A DNA stretch of 64,000 bases, from assembly GCF_900637205.1 (NCBI RefSeq), contig NZ_LR134355.1, positions 4,712,001-4,776,000 on the forward strand. The letters run 5' to 3'. This document shows, one piece after another, positions 25,416-34,300 of this stretch (position 1 is its first letter; each line of letters begins with the position of its first letter). The translations under genes were made by a program, and so were the position numbers. This DNA is from Mycolicibacterium chitae (GTDB lineage: Bacteria > Actinomycetota > Actinomycetes > Mycobacteriales > Mycobacteriaceae). The notes under the pieces were generated by a model. That model was given only the letters and a program-made list of their open reading frames with translations, was not told the origin of the DNA and did not search any database.

Positions 25416-26279
25416 TCAGCGCACGCTGAAGGAGGCCAGCTTGGCGGCCGACAGGTCGTCGATCTCCGACCAGCGCGCGGCGATGTCGTCCACCGACGGC
25501 GCGGTGCTGAAGGTCACGCCCTCGTTCTGGAACAGCGCGGTGCGCTGCACCTTGCCGCCGCCGACGATGAATATCGACGCCGAGTCCGGCACCTCCTCGG
25601 TGCACAGGTAGGCCACCACCGGCGCGACGAACTCCGGCTTGAGGTTCGCGAGCACCTCGGGCGGCAGGATGTCCTCGGTCATCCGGGTCGCGGCGATCGG
25701 GGCGATCGCGTTGGCCTTGATGTCGTACTTGGCGCCCTCCTGGGCCAGCGTGTTGATCATGCCGACCAGGCCCAGCTTGGCGGCCCCGTAGTTGGCCTGA
25801 CCGAAGTTGCCGAACAGCCCGCTGGTGGAGGTCGCGACCACCACCCGGCCGAAGCCCTGCTCGCGGAAGTGCGGCCAGGCTGCGCGGATCACGTTGTAGC
25901 CGCCGTAGAGGTGGACCTTGAGCACCGAGTCCCAGTTGTCGTAGCTCATCTTGTGGAACGTGCCGTCCCGCAGGATGCCGGCGTTGCTGACCACGCCGTC
26001 GACCTTGCCGAACTCATCCAGCGCGGTCTTGATGATGTTCTCCGCGCCCTCGGGCTCGGCGACGCTGTCGTAGTTGGCGACGGCCCGGCCGCCGGCCGAC
26101 TTGATCTCCGCGACAACCTGGTCGGCCATGGCCGAACCGGAACCGCTGCCGTCGCGGGCTCCACCGAGATCGTTGACGACGACGGCGGCACCCTCCTTGG
26201 CCAGCGTCAGCGCGTACTCGCGACCCAGGCCGCCACCGGCACCAGTGACGACGACAACACGATCCTGCACTCCGGGCAT
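25416..26279 (-). CDS. short-chain dehydrogenase (Rv0148-like, HSD17B4 type)
   Basis: 287 residues. Cofactor motif TGAGGGLGREYAL (residues about 12-24), SNAGILRD, and the catalytic Ser plus YxxxK (NYGAAKLGL). The insert NDLGGARDGSGSGS is typical of the peroxisomal multifunctional enzyme-2 hydroxyacyl-CoA dehydrogenase branch, so a 3-hydroxyacyl-CoA or steroid-type substrate is likely. It lies 49 bases after the ALDH gene and is co-directional with two downstream genes. Confidence 0.9.
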   Translation of the reverse strand: MPGVQDRVVVVTGAGGGLGREYALTLAKEGAAVVVNDLGGARDGSGSGSAMADQVVAEIKSAGGRAVANYDSVAEPEGAENIIKTALDEFGKVDGVVSNAGILRDGTFHKMSYDNWDSVLKVHLYGGYNVIRAAWPHFREQGFGRVVVATSTSGLFGNFGQANYGAAKLGLVGMINTLAQEGAKYDIKANAIAPIAATRMTEDILPPEVLANLKPEFVAPVVAYLCTEEVPDSASIFIVGGGKVQRTALFQNEGVTFSTAPSVDDIAARWSEIDDLSAAKLASFSVR

Positions 26280-26328
26280 GAACTTCCTCTCTCGATCCTT
26301 ACAACGCGATTTGGTACGGGTTGGGCGC

Positions 26329-27738
26329 TCAGAACAGCCGTCGCGCCATCTTCCACGCCTTCTCTGTATACGGCGGGTAGATCATCGAGATTAAGTCGGG
26401 TCGGGTTGGCTTGGTCATCACGGTCTTGCGGTGGCTGAATTCCTCGAAGCCGAACTTGCCGTGGTAGGAGCCCATCCCGGACGGGCCGACCCCGCCGAAC
26501 GGCAGCTTGGCGGTCGCGAAGTGGAACAGCAACTGGTTGATCACCATGCCGCCGGCCGGCACCTCGCGGATGATCCGCTCGCGGATGGCCTTGGTCTTGG
26601 TGAACAGGTAGGCCGCCAGCGGCTTGGGCCGGGCGTTGACGAAATCGATTGCGTCGTCGATGGATTGCACGGTGACGATGGGCAGGATGGGGCCGAAGAT
26701 CTCGTCGGTCATCAGCGGTTCGGCCGGGTCCGGGTCCACCACCAGCGTCGGCTGGATCTTGATGTTCTCCGGGTCGGAGCCACCGCCGAGAACCACGTTG
26801 CCCTTGGTCGCGGCCAGCGCGTTGGTCAGCCGCGCGAAGTGCCGCTCGTTGACAATCCGCTTGCCCTCGGGGTTCTTGGACTCGAACTTGGTGACGGCCT
26901 TGGTGATCTCGTCGACCAGCTTGTCCTTGATGCTCGCCTCGGCCAGCACGTAGTCCGGGGCGATGCAGATCTGCCCGGAGTTGATCAGCTTGGTCCAGGC
27001 GATGCGCTTGGCCGCGATCTCGATGTCGGCGTCGGCCGCGACGATCACCGGGCTCTTGCCGCCGAGTTCGAGGGTGACCGGGCTCAGGTGCGCCGCGGCG
27101 CTCTCGTAGACCTTGCGGCCGATCTCGGTGCCGCCGGTGAAGAACACCCGGTCGAAGCCCTGGTTGATGAGTTCCTGACTGACCGAGCCGTCCCCCTCGA
27201 CGACCACGACGGCCTCGGGGTCCAGGTACCGGGGCACCAGGTCGGCCATCACGGCCGAGGAGGCCGGGGCCACCTCCGACGGCTTGAGCACCACGGTGTT
27301 GCCGGCGGCGATCGCGCCGACGGCCGGGCCCAGCGTCAGGGCGAACGGGAAGTTCCAGGCGCCGATGATCAGCACGGTGCCGAACGGCTCGTACTCGACC
27401 CAGCCCCGGCCGGGCAGCTGCGAGGACTCCAGCAGCCGGTAGCGGCGCTTGGCCCACTTGCCGACGTTCTTGGCGGCGTTCTTGGCCTCGCCGGCGGTGC
27501 TGGCGATGTCGGCCAGCCACGCCTCGAACGGCGCGCGGCCGAGGTCCTCGGCCAGCGCGTCGGCGATCACCGACTCGTTCTCGAGGACCAGCTTCTCCAG
27601 CGCGCGGAGCTGCTGTTTGCGCCATTCGATGCTGCGGGTGCGGCCGGTCGCGTAGGCCTTGCGGACGCCCGCGACGACGGCCGGAATGTCCACGGGGGTC
27701 GTCGCAGGTGCGGATTCTTTGGAAATTTCGGTGGTCAC
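26329..27738 (-). CDS. aldehyde dehydrogenase (Rv0147-like)
   Basis: 469 residues, class-3-like fatty aldehyde dehydrogenase: WNFPFALTLGPAVGAIAAGN, VLKPSEVAP, the FTGGTEIGRKVYE glycine motif, catalytic-Glu motif LELGGKSP and the nucleophile Cys in NSGQICIAPDY. It oxidises aldehydes to acids with NAD(P). I chose GTG at 27738 with AGGAAGG seven bases before it; the frame upstream is not family-like. The operator palindrome CCAACC-ACCC-GGTTGG lies 53 bases before the start. First gene of a four-gene leftward operon. Confidence 0.92.
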   Translation of the reverse strand: MTTEISKESAPATTPVDIPAVVAGVRKAYATGRTRSIEWRKQQLRALEKLVLENESVIADALAEDLGRAPFEAWLADIASTAGEAKNAAKNVGKWAKRRYRLLESSQLPGRGWVEYEPFGTVLIIGAWNFPFALTLGPAVGAIAAGNTVVLKPSEVAPASSAVMADLVPRYLDPEAVVVVEGDGSVSQELINQGFDRVFFTGGTEIGRKVYESAAAHLSPVTLELGGKSPVIVAADADIEIAAKRIAWTKLINSGQICIAPDYVLAEASIKDKLVDEITKAVTKFESKNPEGKRIVNERHFARLTNALAATKGNVVLGGGSDPENIKIQPTLVVDPDPAEPLMTDEIFGPILPIVTVQSIDDAIDFVNARPKPLAAYLFTKTKAIRERIIREVPAGGMVINQLLFHFATAKLPFGGVGPSGMGSYHGKFGFEEFSHRKTVMTKPTRPDLISMIYPPYTEKAWKMARRLF

Positions 27739-27790
27739 GGCATGCCCTTCCTGGCGTTGCGGAGGCTTTGCGTCCTGGGCGCCATGGTAG

Positions 27791-27806
27791 CCAACCACCC
27801 GGTTGG
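27791..27806. promoter_or_regulatory. operator palindrome CCAACC-N4-GGTTGG before the ALDH operon
   Basis: CCAACC-ACCC-GGTTGG, arms and spacing identical to the site before fadE2 (20225-20240). It lies 53 bases upstream of the ALDH start, in the expected promoter area. Confidence 0.65.
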
Positions 27807-27838
27807 GCGACAGGTCGCGGTCGGGCCGGCCTGCGGGA

Positions 27839-28780
27839 TCAGCCGCGCTCGGCGACCACGAAGTTGGAGAACGCGTCCTGGTCGTCGGTCATCGGCACGC
27901 CGTCGACCCAGCGCTCGAGGCGGCGCATCTCGTCGGTGGCCGCGGTGGCGGTGGCGGTCCAGCCGTGCGCGTTCAACCACTCGTCGAGTTCGGCCCGGTC
28001 CGGGTCGTTGTAGACCAGGTCGGCGATGTCGAGGTCGGGCCGCTGGATGTCCAGCGCCTCGGCGACCCGCTCGAAGCGCTGCTGCATCTCCTCGCGGCGG
28101 TCTTCGGAATGCTTGCCGGCGGTCTCGGCGGCGATCCGGCTGCCCGGGGCGCTGAGCGCGCCGATGTTCTCGAAGAGCCGGTCCTGGGCCTCGGCCGGCA
28201 GGTACATCAGCAGCCCCTCGGCCAGCCAGGCGGTGGGCTGGGTCCGGTCGAATCCGGCTTGTTGGAGTTCGGCCGGCCAGTCGAAGCGCAGGTCGACGGC
28301 GACTTCCTGGCGCTTGGCGGTCGGGTCGGCGCCGTGTTCGGCCAGTTTGGCGGCCTTGTACTCGAGCACCTTGGGCTGGTCGATCTCGAAGACCCGGGTG
28401 CCCGTCGGCCACGCCAGCCGGTAGGCGCGCGAGTCCAGGCCGGAGGCCAGGATCACCATCTGGCGGATCCCCGCGGCGGCGGCCGCGGTGAAGAACGCGT
28501 CGAAGAAGTGGGTGCGCACGGCCTGGTAGTTGCGCATGTGGCGGAAGATCGCGGCGGCCTCGACGTCCACGCCGGCCACCCGCTCGATGACGTCCTCCTC
28601 CAGCAGGTTCTGCCAGGGCAGGCCGGAGACGCCGTCGACCAGCAGGCGCGCGTACGGGTCGTCGATCAGGGGGTCCTGGCTCTCGGTGTCGGCCGCGCGG
28701 GCCGCGGCCACCATGACGGCGGTGCTGCCGACGCTGGTCGCGATGTCCCAGCTGTCGTCGTCGGTGCGAAGTGCGCCCAT
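27839..28780 (-). CDS. SAM-dependent methyltransferase (mycobacterial LCM-type family)
   Basis: 313 residues of the large mycobacterial S-adenosylmethionine methyltransferase family (Rv0145/Rv0146 group). Signature segments: WDIATSVGSTAVMVAAARA at the N-terminus, DDPYARLLVD, MVILASGLDSRAYRLAWP (the SAM-binding GxDxR region), FEIDQPKVLEYK and LAEGLLMYLPAEAQDRLF. The substrate is unknown. I chose ATG at 28780 (MGALRTDDDSWD), as usual for the family. It lies between the ALDH operon and a TetR gene; M. tuberculosis has two paralogues here, this genome only one. Confidence 0.9.
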   Translation of the reverse strand: MGALRTDDDSWDIATSVGSTAVMVAAARAADTESQDPLIDDPYARLLVDGVSGLPWQNLLEEDVIERVAGVDVEAAAIFRHMRNYQAVRTHFFDAFFTAAAAAGIRQMVILASGLDSRAYRLAWPTGTRVFEIDQPKVLEYKAAKLAEHGADPTAKRQEVAVDLRFDWPAELQQAGFDRTQPTAWLAEGLLMYLPAEAQDRLFENIGALSAPGSRIAAETAGKHSEDRREEMQQRFERVAEALDIQRPDLDIADLVYNDPDRAELDEWLNAHGWTATATAATDEMRRLERWVDGVPMTDDQDAFSNFVVAERG

Positions 28781-28921
28781 GTTCAATCCCGTCCTACAGC
28801 GACAAATTCGTGAGCCATTCTACCGAATAAACTTAGACTACCTATTTGTCGGCGGGCGCCCGCGGAGCAGACGAGGCGAAACCTGTTGTCGCACAACGCG
28901 ACAAAGCCCCAGTGGGATTTG

Positions 28922-29572
28922 TCACTCGGCCGGCTTGAGATGCCACAGCCGGTTCTCCAGCAGCAGCTTGAGTTGGTCGGCGATTTGCTCCAGCTGTTCG
29001 TGGCTGCCGACGAAGCCTGCGTAGAAGCCCATCCCCCACAGCACCGCGACCAGCATCTCCACCAGCGACGCGATATCGGTGTCGGTGGTCAGCTCCCCGG
29101 TCTCGATGGCCTCGTTCACCGCCCAGGTCACGAACTTGCGGGAGGCCTCCAGCCCGTCGTTGTCGTCCTGCCGCAGTTCCGGATGCCGCTGCGTCTCGAG
29201 CACCGCCGCGACCAGGAACGCCGCCGCGGAGCGGTCCTCGGAGTCCGCCTGCACCGCGGCCATGATGAAGGCCTCGAGCCGTCCCACCAACGTCGTCGCC
29301 GCCCCGGCCCGCTCGACCCCCGCCGCGATGACCAGCGCGTTGGTCCGGTCCACCACCTCGGCGAACAGCGCGCGCTTATTCGGGAAGTAATGATTGATCG
29401 CGGGGCGTGTCAGATCAGCGCGGAGCGCGATTGCCTGGAAGGTCGCAGCGTCATAACCCAATTCGCTGAAAACCTGGCGGGCGGAGCGCAAAATTCGCTC
29501 CCGCGTCTCCGCCGCTTTTGCTGCGGGGGGTCGGCCCGGGCCCCGGCGGCTAGCGGTATGCGGCACAGTCAA
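28922..29572 (-). CDS. TetR-family regulator (Rv0144-like)
   Basis: 216 residues (TTG at 29572, or GTG at 29566 giving VPHTASRRGPG). Helix-turn-helix: RERILRSARQVFSELGYDAATFQAIALRADLTRPAINHYFPNK. The ligand domain is helical, and the ligand is unknown. A palindrome GGCACA-N7-TGTGCC overlaps the start codon, so the protein probably represses itself and the transcript may be leaderless. It precedes the methyltransferase gene on the same strand. Confidence 0.87.
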   Translation of the reverse strand: MTVPHTASRRGPGRPPAAKAAETRERILRSARQVFSELGYDAATFQAIALRADLTRPAINHYFPNKRALFAEVVDRTNALVIAAGVERAGAATTLVGRLEAFIMAAVQADSEDRSAAAFLVAAVLETQRHPELRQDDNDGLEASRKFVTWAVNEAIETGELTTDTDIASLVEMLVAVLWGMGFYAGFVGSHEQLEQIADQLKLLLENRLWHLKPAE

Positions 29573-29580
29573 ATTGTGCC
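29562..29580. promoter_or_regulatory. autoregulatory operator of the TetR gene
   Basis: GGCACA-GTCAAAT-TGTGCC, a perfect 6-bp inverted repeat with a 7-base spacer lying over the TetR start codon. Confidence 0.5.
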
Positions 29581-29878
29581 ATAGGTCACCACCGGATCGA
29601 TTCGGAGGTTCACTGCGGGTCCGAATATGACGAATCCGTAAGCGGATCCACCTGCGGCCGAGGAATTCCGGCTTCGCCGAGGGGATTTGCCGACTGTTTC
29701 AGCAGCAAACGGACCCAGTCAAATGACGTCGGGACCGACGACCATTACGCCGGCGCCGCGGCGGCGTCACGATCCGGTAATTCGCGGAGTAGCCAAATAT
29801 GCCCCGGCGCGGTCGGGCCCGCTTTGCCATTATCGAAGTGGATGCGCGCGGCCCCTCGGGCGAACTAGGGTTCACCAA
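29573..29878. other. intergenic region between two divergent TetR genes
   Basis: About 300 bases without a convincing gene. It marks the left edge of the block that interrupts the order seen in M. tuberculosis. Apart from the palindrome at its left end and GAAC-TAGG-GTTC (29862-29873) at its right end, I see no structure. Confidence 0.5.
29862..29873 (+). promoter_or_regulatory. operator-like repeat over a -10 box
   Basis: GAAC-TAGG-GTTC, a 4-bp inverted repeat that contains TAGGGT (29866-29871), a -10-like box seven bases before ATG 29879. It fits repression of a near-leaderless TetR transcript. Confidence 0.35.
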
Positions 29879-30439
29879 ATGGCGGCAGTCGTCTCCCGGG
29901 AAGCATATTTCGAGGCCGGTCTGGAAGTCCTGGCCGATTTGGGCTACGGCGGACTGAAGTTGGCCCAAGTATGCGGGCGCCTGGGCGTCACCACCGGCTC
30001 CTTCTATCACTACTTCCCCAGCTGGTCGGCCTACACCACGGACCTGGTGGAGCACTGGCAGAACGGTTTGACCGGACAACGGGTGGCCCGCCTGCGCGAG
30101 GACCCGGATCCGCACCGCCGCATCGACGGCGTCTTCGAGGTCGGGCTGAACCTCCCGCACGGCGCCGAGGCCGCCATCCGGACCTGGAGTTCGATCGACC
30201 CGAAGGTGCGCAAGGCCCAGGAGGTCGTCGACGGGCAGCGCTTCGAGGTGCTGCGCGAGGCCGCGTTCGAGATCCTGGGCAACGACCGCCAGGCCCGGGT
30301 CTTCGCCAGCAACGCGGTCTACCTGCTGGTGGGCTACGAACAGTGCACCCTGCCCCCGGACCCCACGGGCCTGGAGTGGATCGCCGGTCAACTGCGCAAC
30401 GCGTTGGATGCCGGGCGGTTCGCGACAGTGCCCGAATAA
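29879..30439 (+). CDS. TetR-family regulator of the FUSC exporter
   Basis: 186 residues. Helix-turn-helix EAYFEAGLEVLADLGYGGLKLAQVCGRLGVTTGSFYHYFPSW; the ligand domain has no recognisable signature. Its stop overlaps the start of the FUSC transporter gene (TAATG), so the two are co-translated, and the regulator very likely controls the exporter. Upstream signals suggest a near-leaderless start at ATG 29879. Confidence 0.87.
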   Translation: MAAVVSREAYFEAGLEVLADLGYGGLKLAQVCGRLGVTTGSFYHYFPSWSAYTTDLVEHWQNGLTGQRVARLREDPDPHRRIDGVFEVGLNLPHGAEAAIRTWSSIDPKVRKAQEVVDGQRFEVLREAAFEILGNDRQARVFASNAVYLLVGYEQCTLPPDPTGLEWIAGQLRNALDAGRFATVPE

Positions 30440-32565
30440 TGCTGCGTTACGCCAGGATCCTGCGCCGGCACCTCATCGATCGGTTCGAGCACCGCGACCC
30501 GGACCGCGATGCGCTGCGTCGCGCGGCCCGCGCCGGGTTGGTGATTCCGCTGTCTGCGGGCGTCGGGTTCCTCGTCGGCGGTGGGCAGACCCCGATGTAC
30601 GCCATCTTCGGTTCCATCGCGCTGCTGATCACCGTCGACTTCCCCGGCAACCGCGCCGGGCGCGCGGTGTCCTACGCCGGGCTGGGCCTGATCGGCGCCG
30701 CGCTGATCACGCTCGGCACGCTGGTATCCGGGCACGCGGTGCTGGCGGTGACCAGCATGTTCGCGCTCGGGGTGGTCGTCACCTTCGCCGGCGTACTGAG
30801 CACCGCGATCGCCGCCGGACAACGCGCCACCCTGATGACGTTCGTGTTGCCGGTCTGCACCCCCGTCGGCCCCATCGACGAGCGCCTGCTCGGTTGGGGC
30901 CTCGCGCTGGCGGTGTGCGTGCCGGCCGCGCTGTTCGTGTTCCCGCCGCGCCACCACGACGATCTGCGCCGCCACGCCGCCCACGTCTGCGCCACCCTGG
31001 CCGACCGGCTCGAGGGTCGGGCCGGCGCCAAAGACGTCAACACGGCGATGAACACGCTCTACGCCCACTACCTCGACGGCGACTTCCGCCCGGTCGGGCT
31101 GACGGCCGGAAGTCGCGCGCTGGTGCGGGTGGTCGACGACCTCGGTTGGCTGGCCGACCGCACGCGCGACGACACCGCGGCCACCCTAGGGGTGATGGCC
31201 CGACCGTCGGTGCGGGTGCTGCGCGCCTGCGACCGGTTGCTGCGGATCACCCGGGTGACCGACCGCGAGGCCAGCCGCGACGAACTCGACGAGGCCCTGG
31301 CCGAGTTGCGCTCGGTGGCGCGCGGCCGCTACCGCGAGGACGTGGCCGAGGTGCTGCGCTCCGACTGCGACGAGAGCGCCGTCGCGGTCGGCGCGCGACT
31401 CCTGGAGCGCCGCACGTTCGGCGCGACGGTGATGACCACCGGGCGGGTGATCGCCGGTGCGGCCGCGGCCGACGCGCGCCCGGTCCTGATGCGGGTGCTC
31501 GGCCGGCAACTGCCCGAGACCGGCGCCGCCGTGCGGGTGCTCTCCGAGACCCAGGCCGTGGCCACCATCCCGTCGGGCTACCTGGCCACCCGGGCGGCGG
31601 TGGTCCGCAACAGCATCCGCACCGGTCTGGGCCTGGCCGCCGCCGTCGCCACCACCCACCTGTTCCCCGTCGAGCACGGCTTCTGGGTGGTGCTGGCGGC
31701 GCTGTCGGTGCTGCGCAGCACGGCGCTGACGACGGGGACCAAGGTCTTTCGCGCCGTCATCGGGACGGTGGTGGGCTTCGTCATCGGCGCGGTGCTCATC
31801 GAACTGCTCGGCGTCGAACCGGCGGTGTTGTTGATCGCGTTGCCAGTGGTGGCGTTCATCGCGGCCTACGTGCCCGAGATCGCGTCGTTCGCCGCCGGGC
31901 AGGCCGCGTTCACCATGCTGGTGCTGATCGTGTTCAACCTCATCAACCCCAGCGGCTGGCAGGTCGGCCTGGTCCGGATCGAGGACATCGTGGTCGGCGG
32001 CGCGGTCGGCCTAGTGGTGTCGCTGTTGCTGTGGCCACGCGGCTCCGGCCGGGCCGTGGTGGCGGCCATCGACGCCGCCTTCGAGGTGGGCACCCGCTAT
32101 CTGCGCACGGCGGTCTCCCGGGTCACCCATGGCACCTCGGCGGTCGCGGTGGACGAGCTCAGCCATCAGGCGCTGACCGCGTCCCGCACGGTGGACAGCG
32201 CTGTGCGGCAGTATCTTTCGGACAATGGCGGGGCGCCGGATCGGCGCGCGCCGGTGATCCGGCGGGCCAACCGCGCCATCCGGCTGCGCGGGGCCGCCGA
32301 CCTGATCGCCGACATCCCGACCCTGCCTTCGCGCGGGTCGTATCCGAACACCCGCACCGTGCTGGACGCACACGCCACCATGGTGACCGACCGGATGACG
32401 GGCCGCACCGATCGTCCGCTGGGATCCACCGGTCTCCCAGAGCATTTCGTGACCGCGCTGCGCGCCGAGGCCCACGAGGCCGAGCACCCGGTGGCCGACG
32501 CGCTGCCGCTGGTGACGGTCGCAGCGAATCTGGGCGAGCTGCAGTTGCTCTACCCTGCGTCCTAG
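30439..32565 (+). CDS. FUSC-family membrane transporter (aromatic acid exporter type)
   Basis: 708 residues with two blocks of about five or six membrane helices (residues about 33-165 and 395-525), each followed by a soluble helical region: the duplicated layout of FUSC/AaeB-like proteins. In the second block FWVVLAALSVLRSTALTTGTKVFRAVIGT is the conserved FUSC segment. Family members export aromatic acids or other small toxic acids; the substrate here is unknown. It is translationally coupled to the TetR gene upstream. Confidence 0.87.
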   Translation: MLRYARILRRHLIDRFEHRDPDRDALRRAARAGLVIPLSAGVGFLVGGGQTPMYAIFGSIALLITVDFPGNRAGRAVSYAGLGLIGAALITLGTLVSGHAVLAVTSMFALGVVVTFAGVLSTAIAAGQRATLMTFVLPVCTPVGPIDERLLGWGLALAVCVPAALFVFPPRHHDDLRRHAAHVCATLADRLEGRAGAKDVNTAMNTLYAHYLDGDFRPVGLTAGSRALVRVVDDLGWLADRTRDDTAATLGVMARPSVRVLRACDRLLRITRVTDREASRDELDEALAELRSVARGRYREDVAEVLRSDCDESAVAVGARLLERRTFGATVMTTGRVIAGAAAADARPVLMRVLGRQLPETGAAVRVLSETQAVATIPSGYLATRAAVVRNSIRTGLGLAAAVATTHLFPVEHGFWVVLAALSVLRSTALTTGTKVFRAVIGTVVGFVIGAVLIELLGVEPAVLLIALPVVAFIAAYVPEIASFAAGQAAFTMLVLIVFNLINPSGWQVGLVRIEDIVVGGAVGLVVSLLLWPRGSGRAVVAAIDAAFEVGTRYLRTAVSRVTHGTSAVAVDELSHQALTASRTVDSAVRQYLSDNGGAPDRRAPVIRRANRAIRLRGAADLIADIPTLPSRGSYPNTRTVLDAHATMVTDRMTGRTDRPLGSTGLPEHFVTALRAEAHEAEHPVADALPLVTVAANLGELQLLYPAS

Positions 32566-32587
32566 GTCCAATCGCCCTAGGTCCAAT
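32561..32587. repeat. tandem repeat CCTAGGTCCAAT
   Basis: CCTAGGTCCAAT occurs at 32561-32572 and 32576-32587, a 15-base period; the first copy contains the FUSC stop codon. CCTAGG is itself a palindrome. Possible recent slippage duplication. Confidence 0.6.
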
Positions 32588-32720
32588 ACGGTGGGATCGT
32601 TCTTGCACCACGGTTCGCTGCTCTGCACGCGGCTCCTCGATCAAATGGCGTCACGTTGTGTTGACAGTTACGCACAACCTCGGGGCGTTTGCGCACCGCA
32701 CGCCAGTCACCTGTGGATAT

Positions 32721-32740
32721 CCGTCACCCCAGGGTGACGG
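32721..32740. terminator. bidirectional terminator between convergent genes
   Basis: CCGTCACCC-CA-GGGTGACGG, a perfect 9-bp stem with only two bases between arms, located between the convergent FUSC and membrane-protein genes. The tight loop also allows a protein-binding palindrome. Confidence 0.55.
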
Positions 32741-32778
32741 CATGCGGTCGAGGGCCGCCCGGAGACAGCCCCGGATTC

Positions 32779-33273
32779 CTAGGGCTGATCTCCCCGGTTG
32801 CTCGCCACCTGCTGGTCATAGAAGATCCCGAGGCGGTCGATCCGCCACAGCTGGCCGTACACGATGAACGTGGCACCGAAGATGGTCGGCCACACTGCGA
32901 GCATCGTCAACCCCCAGACCAGCAGCGCCGCACCGGTCAGCGCGCCCACCGCCCAGAATCGTTGCACCACCCCGAAGCCGGCGGGCATGGCCGAGCGATC
33001 CTGCACCCAAAGATGTTCGCCGAAAATACCTTTCGATGACCAGGCCGTGGGCGTGTCAATGGGGGCGAACGCCCGGGGATTGAGCCACAGCCAAAGGACC
33101 AGTAGGGCCACCGGCAACACCGCCCACCAGCCGATCCAGACGCGACTCCAGATCGCCAGGATGAGCAACGGGATCGCGGCGAACCGGGTCCAGACGCTCC
33201 AGGGGTTGGCGTGGCGTCGCCAAGCATCCTCGCTCATACCGACCGCGCGGGCATACCGCTGCAGGACGTTCAT
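32779..33273 (-). CDS. membrane protein, DUF6653-like
   Basis: 164 residues starting at ATG 33273 after GGAGG. Two pairs of hydrophobic helices (FAAIPLLILAIWSRVWIGWWAVLPVALLVLWLW and FWAVGALTGAALLVWGLTMLAVWPTIFGATFIVYGQLW) surround a soluble stretch with NPRAF and WSSKGIFGEHLW. I place it in the DUF6653 type from general look only; function unknown. It lies 37 bases downstream of the R2lox gene on the same strand. Confidence 0.75.
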   Translation of the reverse strand: MNVLQRYARAVGMSEDAWRRHANPWSVWTRFAAIPLLILAIWSRVWIGWWAVLPVALLVLWLWLNPRAFAPIDTPTAWSSKGIFGEHLWVQDRSAMPAGFGVVQRFWAVGALTGAALLVWGLTMLAVWPTIFGATFIVYGQLWRIDRLGIFYDQQVASNRGDQP

Positions 33274-33310
33274 GCCTCCACCATGGCAGAGCGGGTGGCA
33301 ACGAACCGGC

Positions 33311-34252
33311 TCAGCCCGCGACCGCCAACGCCCGGGCATCCTCCTCGCCGAACGAATCCTCCAGTTGCAGCGGCGAATAGTCGACGTCGATCTCCTCGAG
33401 CGGACGACCGCGGGCGCTGCTGATGGTGCCGAACCGGCGCATGCCCTTGTCCATGGAGTACTGCGTGAACTCGTCGATGTCCAGGCCGAACGGGATATCC
33501 GGGGCGTACAGCGCGAAGCTGTCCTGGGTGAGGCCGAGCGCCAGCGGGAGCAACTCGTTCATCCGCGTCTCGAACACGGCCCAGTTGGCGTCGTCGGCGG
33601 CGACGTGCCGACGACAGGTGAAGGTGCCCCACGCCATGTGCCGCCGCTCGTCGTCGCCGATGCGCCGGACCAGCTCCTGCATGCCGGGCAGGATGCCGCG
33701 CGCCACGCAAATCTTGTGCCACGCATAGTATCCCGTCAACGCCAGCATCCCCTCGACGACGTGGTTGTACACCACCGAAGCGCGGACCTGGGCGGCCGGC
33801 GACGGGTCCTCGACGAGCGCGTCGAGCGAATTCGGCAACTCGTCGAAGAACACCCGCCGGTACGACGGCAGGTCGTCGAAGTAGCTGTGCAGATCCTCGG
33901 TGATCCCGACAGCGTCGAGCCACATACGGAAGACCTGGGTGTGCTTGGCCTCCTCGAAGGCGAACTGCGTCAGGTACATCTCGTCACCCAGGCGCCCCTC
34001 GTCCCGCATCGCCCGCATGAACGGCTGGATGTCCTTGGTGACCGCCTCCTCGCCGGCGATGAACTGCGCGCACAGCCGCGTGGCGTAGTCACGTTCCCGG
34101 TCGGTGAGCGACTCCCAGTCCGCCCGATCCCGGGAGAAGTCGATGTCCGCGGGGTTCCAGAACTTCGCGTTGCCGCTGGCAAACAGCCGCAGCGGCAAGC
34201 TATCCCAGTTCAGCCCGCCGGCTTTCAAGGAGCCGAATTGTGAGTGCGCCAT
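33311..34252 (-). CDS. R2-like ligand-binding oxidase (R2lox)
   Basis: 313 residues, a Mn/Fe carboxylate oxidase homologous to ribonucleotide reductase R2 but binding a fatty acid. With ATG 34252 as start, all known functional residues of the M. tuberculosis protein Rv0233 fall at the same numbers: metal ligands Glu68, Glu101, His104, Glu167, Glu202, His205, and the Val71 and Tyr162 that form the ether cross-link. GAGGAGG precedes the start. It is probably an independent oxidase on a hydrophobic substrate and not a ribonucleotide reductase subunit. A CRP-like site lies about 33 bases upstream. Confidence 0.93.
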   Translation of the reverse strand: MAHSQFGSLKAGGLNWDSLPLRLFASGNAKFWNPADIDFSRDRADWESLTDRERDYATRLCAQFIAGEEAVTKDIQPFMRAMRDEGRLGDEMYLTQFAFEEAKHTQVFRMWLDAVGITEDLHSYFDDLPSYRRVFFDELPNSLDALVEDPSPAAQVRASVVYNHVVEGMLALTGYYAWHKICVARGILPGMQELVRRIGDDERRHMAWGTFTCRRHVAADDANWAVFETRMNELLPLALGLTQDSFALYAPDIPFGLDIDEFTQYSMDKGMRRFGTISSARGRPLEEIDVDYSPLQLEDSFGEEDARALAVAG

Positions 34253-34284
34253 GGGCTGACCTCCTCGCGACCAACCCATCCTAC

Positions 34285-34300
34285 TGTGACGCACACCACA
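34285..34300. promoter_or_regulatory. CRP-like site upstream of R2lox
   Basis: TGTGA-CGCACA-CCACA matches the CRP consensus TGTGA-N6-TCACA except for one base. On the minus strand TAGGAT (34283-34278) lies just downstream as a possible -10 box. Confidence 0.5.
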
